A stretch of DNA of 64,000 nt from Ornithodoros turicata. Taxonomy: Eukaryota; Arthropoda; Arachnida; Ixodida; Argasidae. The stretch is taken from the NCBI RefSeq assembly GCF_037126465.1, contig NW_026999320.1, positions 2,108,001 to 2,172,000 of the forward strand, written 5' to 3'. This document shows, piece by piece, positions 44,158-56,400 of the stretch (positions within the stretch are counted from its first letter, which is position 1; each line of letters starts with the position of its first letter). The position numbers were made by a program, and so were the translations under genes. The notes beneath the pieces were generated by a model. The model made no database searches, was not told where the DNA came from, and saw only the letters and a list, made by a program, of their open reading frames with translations.

Positions 44158-46120
44158 GTACCGTAGGAAAAAGTCTCCTAAAGCTCGAGCAACGCGCTTC
44201 CGTGGATAAAGTACAAGTGATGTGATTATTTTTAGTGATCATGCCTGTATCAGTGTCTGCATTAAGATCCTGTTTTCGGAATCATAAATGAACCTATGAA
44301 GGGACCCAATCCGAAGTAAAGTCGCTGCCGAACTCAATTGGTAGCACACAGTATTTTTGAAACGGTTAGGCTACTCTCTACCTATATCTATACTCGGTTG
44401 TTTCACGAAGGTCCCCTGGATGAATAATTCGTAAACAGTTAGCCCCACCGAATAACTTTCCGTTTCGGTAAGATACATAGGACATCGGCCAAGAACAGAG
44501 TTGTGAGCGGCTCATTTGCATACGCTCATTAATAATATAAACATTACTTCGAACGCTCTCGGAAACTCTATATTGTGTGTGGCGACCTCCAGTGAAATAT
44601 TATTCTAGGAGGAAAAGAAAAACTCTTGGACGTTTAGCGATTTTTTATTCTAATAAATGGGTTTGGATTTACAAATTTCTTGCGCGGAGAGCCGCAACAA
44701 TGCGCTTATTCCCTTAACTCTTCGGTGCTTATGCTAGAATAAATCGTGTACTGAACGGCGGCTGAAACCGGGTCATGCCGACGGGCCTGTCAGGAGGTGG
44801 CTACCAAGGGCTCAGCTCTCTGCCGCTTCTCGCGCCCTCTTGGTCACGTGACCCCATGCACAAAGAGATCCTGGGAGCGCCCGGGAGTACTCATGATAGG
44901 TGAAATTGGAGCAATCCACGGCATATACGGGGGAATAGAAAAATAATGTGGGCGTGCGCATACGTCACGCTCCGCAGATATGATTACGACCGATGTACGC
45001 GTCGTGGTAAAGGCAGCGTGTCAATGCGTTCCAACAAAAGGCTTATCTTCCGTATTGGGACACTGTAGAAGGTTGCGGAAATTTTGCATCCCATTTTTAC
45101 ACCCTATTATTGCACAACCCAACGTAACTAGCTTTGCACGGGGGATACCCTGATGCGCTATGTATAACTGTTTGGGTGTGAGATATTGACCATCGTGATA
45201 CACGCTCTGAAAGTCACACTAACCCTCGCCATATTCATGCTGAAATTTTATTTTATTGATATAAAAATTTTGGTGTAGCCGCCATTTCTCAAAACAACGA
45301 GTAATATATTTCGAATAGTCAATGATAATCCTTGAGATCAAATTAAGCAAGCTGGAGAACATCTCCTTATTTACCTCATAACACGTAATGACGTCGTTTG
45401 CAACGGAAATGTAGCGGTATACTGTGAATGTGTCGCGAATATCGTACTAGGGGTAGTGGAAGGTGGCATGTTGTTCAGACAAAGTCGGATCCGGTAGGAG
45501 GGCTTCGTCTCTTTTATACCTTCGTTGCACAAGCTAACATTTCGCTTACGAGTTCCGAATTCCCAACAGGTTTTATGTACTATGTCACTTCTTCCCCCTC
45601 CCCCCTACACTTTTCCCGGCTTTTCGCGATGCTACAATCTTTCGATTGTAGAGCATGAACATCAGCACACGAAAATGACACTGAAATTTTATTTGATAGT
45701 TAATATGTAATCAGAGTGAACCAGCTGGGATAGAAACCATCACACCAAGGGGAAAAACAAAATCACGTTCCAGCAAGAGTGACCCTAATTACTGGCCTAA
45801 GTGAACTCTTCTCAAAATGAGCGTGCATTCTTGACACAGCAACTCTCAGTGCCCGATCCATGCTGAGAAGTGACATGTACTTCGTTTTGATGGATGCCAC
45901 CACAGAGTACCAAAGTTTCGGAAAGTATATCATGACGAAGAAAAAAGGAAAAATATAATGATTTTAGTGCCACTCTACTACCAAACCCGTCCAAATTTTG
46001 GAAAGTGGCTTCAGCAGAACAAGCAGCCCAAAGAGGGGTGAAAATACGTAGCAAATTTGTGGCGACTTTTCTGGGGCTAAGGGTCACGATGTGTTAAAAT
46101 GTGAGGTGCCGTTTTATGCT
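44158..46120. other. Gene-poor stretch after the M13 exon
   Basis: No gene or RNA recognised. Any further M13 exons would have to lie beyond the window or be unrecognised here. Confidence 0.4.
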
Positions 46121-46124
46121 GGCA

Positions 46125-46260
46125 TTCCATGCCGAGGCTGGGAGGTGACCCGTGTTCGAATCCGCGCGCAGGCTCTGCTGCCTGAGACCCTGTCAAATGT
46201 CAGCACAATTCCCTGTGAAGTCGGTCCAGGACGCTCCCTCCCCCAAGCAACATGCCCCAG
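46125..46260 (+). mobile_element. 5'-truncated, degenerate SINE copy
   Basis: Matches the SINE at 40,278-40,579 from its B box onward (GTTCGAATCCGCGC, TGAAGTCGGTCCAGGACG) with many substitutions and an internal deletion. No A box or A-tail. Confidence 0.65.
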
Positions 46261-46281
46261 ACACAAGAGTACAAGCCGGGA

Positions 46282-46560
46282 CTAGTGTACCCAAAAAGGG
46301 GAAAAAGTGGGAACACTACGCTTAGGATGCTTGACGTTTCGAGTGGACGCTCTTCATGAGAAAAAGGAGAAACAGAAAGCTAGTGTCGGAGGATGTTAAA
46401 CATTTTGCACAGCCCGCTAGGGGGCCGCACGTGAACGAGTTAACTAGGGCAGCATCGGCTTTACGACATTAGCTTTCTGTTTCCTCTTTTTTCTGATGAA
46501 GAGCGTCCGCTCGCAACGTCAAGCATCCTAAATATAGTCTTCCCACTTTGGGCACCCTAG
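46282..46560. mobile_element. MITE with about 100-bp inverted repeats
   Basis: The left arm (CTAGTGTACCCAAAAAGGGG ... GGACGCTCTTCATGAG) and right arm (GATGAAGAGCGTCCGC ... GGGCACCCTAG) are inverted copies over about 100 bp. Between them lies a short unique core. The ends contain CTAG on both sides, possibly a duplicated target. Confidence 0.7.
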
Positions 46561-46875
46561 TCTTGTTTATACTCTGGTGTTTTGTGTAGTCTCTGGTGTT
46601 TCGACCGCCAGACAAGCAGGCAGGTCGCTCAGAAATATAGTCGCCAGCGTTAATGCTATACAAATGGTGTATACCGCCAGGTTTTGATTTGATAGGATCC
46701 ACAGTTAGTCCCGTAATCTGAGGATAATTTGTAATGTCTATCACACCTAGATGCGCATCGTCTCTCGCTATCAGGTATCCTGTACATGCCAAGTGCCGCC
46801 GCTTTTTTTTTTCTGCATCTTTTTCAATGCAAGTTTTGTGTATGTGCTACGAATGAAGCTGTTCCATAATATATA

Positions 46876-47500
46876 CAGGGTGCCCAAAAAACGTGCCATT
46901 GAATTATAATAAAAAAACTACACCACCTAGAGTCATGCGGTCAATGGCATTTGTTCTAACTGGGTTTTTGCCACCTCCTCATGTGAATGTCGTGTAACGT
47001 AAGTTTAATTTTGTATATTTTTGCGAGCTTAAGTCGGAAATTTGCCTATTAAATGTCACTTTTTTACCCCACCAATGTGACGAGCGTGTCTAATTTAGTC
47101 CAATTAATGAGAATTGACAGGGACATTCAGGAGCTATCCCATCGGAAAAAAATGCCGAACATCATGCTCTACGGAGGTCGCACAGAATAGCGCACGATGA
47201 ATTTTTCAGCGCAATCTTTGTCAGTCCGACGAAAGGAGGTTGGAAACCCAGCCCTCCCCGACATCGCAGAAAGAGATAAAACAGGCACGGCTTATCACGT
47301 CCGACTTTCGCTGGGATAATGCTTTCCCTCTCCCAATTTTAGGAACTGTTACATATATTTACATAATTAAGCTTGGAGTACATGACATTTACATTACGAG
47401 GTGGCAAAAACCTAATAAGAGCAAATGCTGTTGACCGCATGATTCTAGGTGGCGTAGTTTTTTTATTATAATTCAATGACACGTTTTCTGGGACACCCTG
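46876..47500. mobile_element. MITE with about 130-bp inverted repeats, TA target
   Basis: Begins CAGGGTGCCCAAAAAACGTG and ends CACGTTTTCTGGGACACCCTG, flanked by TA. The sub-terminal blocks ACACCACCTAGA, GGTGGCAAAAACC and TGACCGCATGATT are inverted on the two sides. Probably Tc1/mariner-type. A fragment of the same family lies at 16,700-16,826. Confidence 0.72.
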
Positions 47501-49786
47501 TATGGCGGTGACGTTGGCCGACCAGAGAAGAAAGAAGTACTTCGATCGACGCTCGGTGGGGGCCAAACTTTTTCAAATGTCAAAAGTCGTTTTTATTATT
47601 CCACCTTCGTTTTCAAATGATATATTTCACAACTGTGTTCAGTTCGTGTAAATGAGTGGGAATACCGCAAGCTTGAAATGCATTTGATTTTGATATGAAA
47701 TGCATTCTTCTAAAGGCTGACGAAACGGCACATGGGCCGACAGCGCCCGTTGTCATTCGAACCCTCTAGCGACAATCGCGAAACACGTCGTGTGGATGAC
47801 AGAGATAAAGAACAAAAAAAGGAAAAATTTGAGAAAAAGAGCGGACTTCAGAACTGTTCGCTCTTTTCTGTATCGTGCTCTGCCCACCTTCGATGGCGTT
47901 GTAGACACTGTCGTTGTCCTCCAAGTCGTTGACGTGTCCTTCATCGCTGTATAAGTAACGATGTTTCGTGTCATCAACGGCCGAATGAAATAAGCTCGGG
48001 ACAGGTTAGCGAAGACTCGAAGGCAGGGGACACCTTGACAAGCAAACCAGATCGAAAAATCCATCAAGACTCCATCAGAAATTCTAATGGTCGATTAGAA
48101 TATTTTCTTGATGGACCATCAAAGCAGCTTGTCGGCACATTAACAACTCCTAGTGGTCCAACAGGGCTGTTAGCGGTCCGGCAAATGCTGTCCCACAGCC
48201 TGTCAGGTTGGCAAAATGGCGCCACAAAAAGGCTTCGTGGTACCACAGGGCCCCTGACGGCCCAATAAAGGGTATCTAACTGCCTATCAGGTGAGCTCAG
48301 TGGTCCCACAGGATAACTTAATGATACGTCAACGAGGCATTGCGATCGAACAGGTGATGCCTCATTGTTGATCAGGGGCCCCTAACGGGACATCAGAGAT
48401 ATGGAATAGCATATAATGGCCAAAACACTCCATGCAGGACGCCGCAAAGGACAGAACTGCAAAAGCTATGACAACACCTGCGTACTGTCCCGTCCCACTA
48501 TTGTCCTTTAGTATTTCCCTGTGTCGAATGTCCTAGCTGTTATAAAAAATAAGCAACGCTGTAGCCGACATTCTTCCGGTATTCAATATGGCAGCTCGTA
48601 TTGTCCTGACACGCCGATAGACCTCCGACCGTCAGACTACATTTTTTTATACCGTCTTCCTCATTACGGCTCGGAATATTCTAATATTTCTTCAAGATGC
48701 AGTCGTTCGTGATATGTGACCCCATAAAACATCCCTAAAACTGATAAGCTTTCAGAGACTCAAGCTGCGAACGCCCCAGCGTGTAAAGGCGATTGAGCAT
48801 CGCGCGACGCTCGCAGCCTACAAAAGGTATTAAAAGCGATGAAAGCCCCGTGCCGGGAAACAAATAAAAGAACGACACAACACACCTCACAGACAGAAGA
48901 ACAAGATTTTTATTGACCTGCTTCTTAAATAACCTGACCCAGCAACGCCCTTTCCTGCAAGGTTACCGTTTTACACCCTCAAGCCTGCCCAGTAACTTTA
49001 CGCCGATGCATTTGAAACGGCAAAAAAAAAACACATAAACAAAGAAAAGAAAGAAACTGTCGCAGTTGCGCTTCCATTCCAGTTGTACACAATCGTGCGA
49101 TCTCTCATAGAAGTACCTAAGTGTTGACACGTCTTCCTAAAGCTCAGGGCCAACGAATATTCCAGGTGAAATGCATAGCTTCAAGGAAAGTGAAATCTAC
49201 AAAAAAGTCGTGGAAGCCATACTCAGCATAAAAATAAACAGAGCAACGAAAACTGCAGCTTCAGTGCATTAGAATAGGCCAGCCATGGCAGTGCATGGTA
49301 GTGCATGGCGGTCTCAGGAGAGTTATGTGCAGGTACCACTAGGGGCACTACCGATGAGAATCCATATGGGACATTGTTTCGATTTCTGATAGGTCCCCTA
49401 GCGGTACCCGAACAAAACTCCCCTGCGTCCGCCATGTTGCCCTATTCTGATGCACGGGGGCCGACGTTTTCGTAGATCAGTTTATTTTTTTAAGCTGAGT
49501 ATGGCTTCCACAATTTTTCTGTACATTGTGCACGCATAAATGCGCCATGGTGCGCCACCGGAAGTTCGTCACTTAAATAAACAAGATCAGTGCGCAAACG
49601 CTGATTAGGTTTATCTGCACACACACTGTATACTACAGGAAAATGCAAACAAATGAAAAACTTGCATGTACTGGGCAAGTGCACTCATGGAAAGGTAATC
49701 AGAATTGCAAAAGTTCAAAGAACTGGAGAGGCTATATGAGCATTGCTTCACAAAAGTGTTCACCGTTCAGACCCACGGTTTATGAG
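47501..49786. other. Gene-poor stretch with short palindromic repeats
   Basis: No gene supported. 48,060-48,400 contains several GTGGTCCAACAGG-type motifs in both orientations and small hairpins (ATTCTAATGGTCGATTAGAA), a degenerate minisatellite. Confidence 0.4.
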
Positions 49787-50042
49787 GTTGCCCTCGCCAT
49801 CTTGCTCACCAGCTTGACTACCTGCGGCCTCGGCTTTGTTGAATGCATGTTGTACCGCCGACGTTCCATGAATGTCATGATGTTGGCCACATTCTTGCTG
49901 TACTCGGCGTGAAATACTCAATAAGCCGAAAATATTGCGGCCATGCCTTCTTCACAGTCGATGACTCGGAAGAGACGTGACCCTTCGACACTAAGATACA
50001 AGTGCTGTGCATCATCAAGCGTTGTGCTCCCAGAGTACGTCA
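49787..50042 (-). pseudogene. Transposon-type protein fragment
   Basis: The minus-strand frame reads DDAQHLYLSVEGSRLFRVID, then EYSKNVANIMTFMERRR and QVVKLVSKMARATS, with a stop in the middle (after IFSAY). It resembles the C-terminal segment of uncharacterised proteins found next to transposons in many animals. The superfamily cannot be named from sequence alone. Confidence 0.4.
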
Positions 50043-50784
50043 CGCATGGAGTCATGGACATTTGGTCAACCTGAAATGTGTTGCTGTTCTAAAATATGCT
50101 GGCATCTATGGACAAGTGCTTTGCATCGACTGATGAGAAGAAAAGAATGCACAATTAAGACATCACTCCGCTCAGCAGGTGCACATATCAAATGCACAAA
50201 ACGGACGCACAAACTTCGAAGAAAACTTAAGACTGCTCATATCCATCTGTTGATCTGACATTTCTACGTGGCATACGTAGTGCCAGGAGATTTTGCTTCT
50301 TTCAGGCTGGGTAAATATCTGCTTTTACACTTACATGGCATAAAAGATGCCGTATTGCAATGCAGCGATTATTCTGAAACTGAAATTGTGTGTCCTCAGA
50401 GTATTGAAAAAAATGTTTACTGATTGTTGGCTGAATAAGTCGCATTTAGTATTCAGAGAGGCTTGTTTGACTAAAGCAGTTTACAAGAAAGTCTATTGTA
50501 CATCGTGGTGTGTTTGAGTTTGGCATGAATTCCTTCTTATCACATATAAAGAAAACTCTGTTTTGTTAAACAGTGGCGGAAGCCATAAACAAAACACACA
50601 AAAGTGAGTTCGCCGCTGACCTCATATAGCAACTCTTGAGCGTGTATGTTATTGATACGGTCATACGGGGTAATTCACGAATCATGTCATTTTGGGTTTA
50701 TAAATAAAGGCGCAACGGAGAGACATTCTGTAAACAGCTTTTGTACGACAACTACATCTGCCACCATAACAAAGGCACATTTTA

Positions 50785-51276
50785 TTTGCAGTAAAATTAA
50801 TTTCTTGAATTGAACTCTGAAATTTTCTTAGCCAATCCCACTGATTTACTGCAGCAACGCCAACAGCCAGGCTTACTCAAATCCAGCAAAAAACCTACTC
50901 TGCTGGGCAGCCGAAGTGATTGAAATACAATTGCAAAAGTGATTACTTGACCACTACCATCCTTTTGGCAGAAATCGTCGCCAGAAGAATGGCGTCAGAA
51001 ACAAATGTATGACGTTACCTTGCCCCTTCGAAGGGGCAAGGTAACGTCATACCTTTGTTTCCTCTCTCGATTTTCAGACCGATAGCAATTGGAGGTATTG
51101 CTCTGCAAAAACTGGAAGAAGGTGTGACCTTATCACTCCCATTTATTCGCTCATTATTCGGTGGGTATACCGCGTGGCTGCTAAACAGCCGTTACTTCAA
51201 TTGTATTTCAATTATCTCTGTCCTCTCTCTGCAATAAAAATTTGAGAGTGAATTCAATAAATTACTTTTACTGCAA
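50785..51276. repeat. Fold-back element with a 42-bp perfect palindromic centre
   Basis: The centre 51,009-51,050 is a perfect palindrome with no spacer (GACGTTACCTTGCCCCTTCG and its complement). Arms continue for about 245 bp with decay: ATTGAAATACAATTG and GCAGTAAAATTAATTT occur at matching distances on both sides. A long snap-back element, or two head-to-head MITE halves. Confidence 0.8.
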
Positions 51277-53456
51277 TTTAAATTTTCCAACAGAATTTTT
51301 GATGGTGGAAAATTTAGTTGCCGTACGAAAGCCGTTTACCCCATGTTTTCCTGATGCACAGCTTTCTTATAAGTCCCAAATGACAGGGTTCAGGATTCAT
51401 CCTGCATGTTTTTGTTGCTGAGTTTAGGATGGTCTCAATGGAATAGTATATAGGCAGCTACATTTAACTTCTAATTTTGCAAGCACAAATTATTTTTGCT
51501 ACACCAACACTTGCAAATTGTGCCTGTAAAGTTGGCTTCCTGCAATGCACACATGCATTTGATGAATCCTACTATGCAGGCGGAGCAACCGCGGAAGTCC
51601 CTATTACATTTAGAATTGAATCGAATAGACAGCTATTCGATTTGATATTTGAAATATTAGAATATTCGCACAAACCTAGAAAATAGGCTGAAGCCCGCCA
51701 GATTAAGACAATAGGTACTGCCCTGAGCTCAGGTGTGCGCAATGTGATACTGGAACCAGAGTGTTTAACTCGCAGGATTTTAAGCTTTTATGATATGCTC
51801 AACCATGATAAGGGAGTGCCTAAAAAGAAACAGCTGAACAATGGCATGTCCGAAAAGAACTATTTCATTAGTGGCTGAATGCAAATTGATGTAAAATTGA
51901 TAGATAGCCACCTGAATGTAGAGGCACTAATGATTTGTGGTGGATGGCATAATAACGTTTCAGTGCAAAGTACTGACTCGTCAGGTAACGATGTAAGTTG
52001 AATCCCTCTCTCAAAATGGGGGTGGCACTCACGTCTTCTGGCACAAAAAGGCACGACAGAGCGTCTGTTTCCCTCAGCCAGCATCCAATTATCCTTACAG
52101 CAACAACAGCAATCATATCTGTAATACAAGTGTGATTTCAGAACATGTAATGCAAAACTGTATTATGAGCAGACTGCACATTTGTCTGTGTCTTATAATG
52201 TCTAAAATATTTACATAAAAACAGGTAAGATATGCAGTTAAATATGCGGCATCAGTATCGAAAGGTATTTACAGGCAGGTAGCGATGTTATCACTGTATC
52301 GTGCATGGCTACAAGCACATCTATAATAACTAAGAAATTGACAGGAACTGGTACAAACTGGGCACACTTGGAGTTTGCATTGCAGCAAACCACAACACAG
52401 GCCTAAGGTCAGAGTTCATTTATGTAAGCATCACAAATGCTTTACCTAACCGACCAACCTCGAATTCGGAAGGGTCCATGGGGAATGGACTTTTGTTCTG
52501 TGGAATTTCTCAACCATATTGTTACACGAGCTACACGTCGTGCTCCGTCCAGCGTATTTTGCCGGCACAAGATAATTTGGGTGTTAACTGCGGATGACAA
52601 GCTTCAGCTCACTCGTGGGTCATTCCACGCGACGAGGGGCAGTAAGTGCGCTCGTCCATCACGGGTTCTTTCGAAAAAAAAAAATCATGGCAGTTCGTGG
52701 GCACATGAAACATTTCTGCTCTAATTTAAATAGTTCAAGGACAAGACGTGTCCGAGGCGCATGCTCTTACAAAAATTGTCCTTCATTCAAAGGGCTGTCG
52801 CGTGCATTGGAAGCACCTGCAAAGTTACATTTGTTTCCTCCTTGTAGGTTAATGTTCATTTCATTTGCTACTCAAAATTCTGAGTTTATTACTAAAACGA
52901 GTACACGCTAGACGAAAGCGCAAAAACATTATTTTTTCATGATTGTAATATTTTATTGTTAGCGATCCAGAAGATACCTGGCGATTAATTATTTTTTAAC
53001 ACAAGGCTTGTCGAGTACTGTAAATTAAAAAAAAATAGTCAGCGCTCCAAGACGAGCATCTATTGCACATAAAATACGCAAAATCAGGGTTTTCTTCAAA
53101 TGTACCCCTATTGAAGCGACAAGGCGTCGGCCTGGTGAAAAAAAAAATTGTATATTTTTGCCAAAAAAGAAAAAGAGAAAAAGAAAACACACTCAAGATT
53201 TTTCTAGTATGTTGTTTAAGACTGTTAGCTCTACAGAACAACAACTCTCTACACAACAACAATGTTTCTACTTCACCAGTCCGACCCCTTCTTAAGCTGA
53301 ATGTTCCCAAAAAAAGCACTGTTGATGAATGCTAAGCGCCAATGAATTAGGGGGCAGGACGACACGCTAGTCTGCACTTCGCTTTCACCTCTCCTACAAG
53401 AACCCTCCCCCCCGCCAAGTTTCTTGTGTTGACTCAACACCCTGCACTTCAGCGTG
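51277..53456. other. Gene-poor stretch
   Basis: No gene supported. 52,600-52,720 carries the third copy of the SRALFKKR-type repeat. A minus-strand frame at 51,868-52,116 has no recognisable domain. Confidence 0.4.
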
Positions 53457-56400
53457 TTATTTCTGCTTACGTCTCTTTCGCCTTTCGCATACGTCTTCTG
53501 GCAGGTGTGGAATCTCTTTCAACCTTTTCTGCAGCTCCCTTGTAGTACGGATGGTACCACTTAGGGAAAGGTTGATCACTTCCTTTATGCCACGTTCCAC
53601 AGGCTGCAGGGCTTCTTTACTAGTGAGGTTTTCAAACTCGTTGAAAAACTGTCAGAAATGGGTTATGGTTCACATAATAGAATCACCAAGTTACGTTTCA
53701 CATACCCGGTTAGAGACCACGATGTAAGAGTATTGCACTCGAGGTACAGCCACAGGCAATGTGGCAAGGTCTGAACCCCTTTTCTTGTGTGTCACAGCCA
53801 TTTGAACCTTGATTTGGGGCTCATCTGGTTTGGTTTTGTTTGCCTCACTCCTGAGCCATTGTTCATGCTTACCGATGCTTGCTTCATCCTCATCCTCGCC
53901 ATCCATGCGAATGTCAAGCTGGGGAAAACCATGAGCAAATATACCCTTTGCAGGGCCACAGTCACAGGTACAATCGTAATCTGTCACAGGCATAAAAATA
54001 TTTTGTTGCCTGGAATAGTCCTGAAGCAGTGGCAACCGTGTCGCTCACAATGACAATCTCCAAAACATACCTAATGCCTAATGTGCCCAACAATCAGATC
54101 ATAAACAGAATAATGCAACGAGGTACTAATGCTGACAAGGACAATAACAAATAGCGCTGGCATAAAAAAGGAAATTATCGCACTGTGTTCACATACTTTG
54201 CACATTGCAACACCCATTTCAGTCAAGTGAATTAACTTCAAGCATCATCCTACAACTAGGCTTGTATATTCTATCACTGTAAAGTGCGATGACAAGCCAT
54301 TGGGTATGCTGTCATGCCATCAGTACATACAGTGTGGCGTGCTTTGTGCACCTGGGGACAAACATGGTCAATCAAAAAGCAGTGTCTATACCTCACGTTG
54401 GGTCCTCTGGAGTTCACATGCCTGCTCAGTGTCACTTTCACCCTTCCTGTTTCCAAACTCTTTGGGGTTTCGCTGCACCTCAACGTTGTGTTGCAGTTTT
54501 CGGCGCTCATTTTTAAACTTGTTGCGAAGGGCAACAAGCCACGAGCTCTGCATATCAGAAAAAAGAGTTATTTAACACAAAATGCTGAATTACTCCATGA
54601 CATACCTGCTCGGACACAGGGTCAATTCAGGTGAACTGTTCTAGCGTTATGGCTCCACCAATGAGAACTGTTGAAAAAAAAAAGAAAGCATACGAGGTGT
54701 TTTTTTGTGTGTGTTTTTTAACACCTTTTCTGTAAGAAGTCTGAAGTCGTGGACTGATTGTACTCTCGCGTATGGTATGGACAACCTTTATGGGTCACAC
54801 CCGATTATGCCGGACGTTTAACTCCCCCAAGTGAAATCGGCGTCATTTTACGTTGAACTCTGTGTGACAACCTGGGGTGACGAGGCCAGTTTTCTTTTTG
54901 AACGCACCTTCCTCCACCCATCCATAGTTGTCAGTGGGAATATGTTTGCCTATGATACAGAGGAAAAGGTAAGTATTCACTAGCTGTTCCCAGCACACCC
55001 ATGTATATTTTACATACGTTATGTCTTGTCTACATGCAAGCTTATGTAATTAACATTTGAAGGTATGAACACTTTTCAGGATTTTGCTTTCTGGCTGCAT
55101 ATAAGCTTCACTGCGTCGTGCTCCTCTCCAACACCCCTAAAAAAAGGATAGTTGCTCTGGAATGACAACTTGCAAGTAAAATGTGCCATACCAAGCCTAT
55201 TCAGCAGTACAGTTCGAAATACAACCGTCAACTCAAACACCCAGTTTGCTGTGACCTTGTTATAAAACGCTCTACAGTTTCCTTTCTGAAGTTATAAGTA
55301 CCAAAATTGCTTATGACGACACAGTTGTTGTCTCGTTCAATTCTTCGTGCCTTTTATACATGCCGGAACAGAAAATAAAGTCTGCACACTACAGATTTCC
55401 TGCCTGAAAGTGCCATTACACCACAACAGCAGCCCTGAAGTCTACTGCAAGGCAACAGCAGGCAAAGCCAGGACTCACAAATCCAGATCCAATGGAGTCA
55501 GCCAAGTGTGGGTACCGCTCCAGAAAAAGGTTGACAACCTTGTAGTAAAAAATGCGTGATGGGTACCTGGAAGGATGAAAGCTGTGAGCTGCAAGCATGT
55601 GAACCATATCATGGGTCTGAAAACACACTGCAGTGGAAACGCATGAGTTTAAGAATCCTTACAGTGTGAGGGAGACGATTGACTGGTACAAGAATTCTAC
55701 TGTCTTAATTTCAAGGGAAGACGTCAGAGGCTCTCCATTAGCAACCGCAAGAAGAGGTGCATCCAGCCAACCAAAGTCCGGAAGTTTCCCATCACGATCC
55801 TTGTCATCATTTCTGCAACAGGATTTCAGGCAATACACGTGACTTCATGAACGACAGCTTTCGACAAAGTATAAAAATGAACATGAGAATAATTACCCAA
55901 ACAACCAATCTGGCACATGCAGCCTGATAGTATCTAGCTACCGGTCAACACTCCTTGTTTCTTCAGTGACATCTGTTCTGCCAAAACCACTGGAATGTGT
56001 GAACATCTTTCCAAGTTGCATTTCATACACTTAAGAGCGATGTTCACTAGGTGAACAACACGAAGACGAGTTAACAAAACAAGCACAAGCAACACTGTCA
56101 AGCACTGGCAAACACTGTCTGCTGAACATCGTGCCACATGGAAAAAGGAGACAAGACATGTGATAAAATCACGTGTTTTGCTAGTGTGATCGGAAATGAG
56201 AACAAAAACATAGCTCACAAAGAAAGGGAAAGCAAGAGTCGGGGAAAAGCAGACATTCCGAGTAGAGATTATTCTTCAGGGCACCGCCCTCATCATGAGC
56301 ATCGTATTTTGAGGATAGGTACGACACTAGGCGTAGTCAGAAAAACGTTTCCGGTGGGGTCCTATGAAAGGTTTACACTGTAGAGAGGGTTTCCCTCTCC

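Noticed and set aside
51860..52129. Minus-strand frame beginning with a Cys-rich stretch
   Set aside because: The Cys run comes from a simple GCA/GCAACA repeat, and no domain or splice structure is seen.
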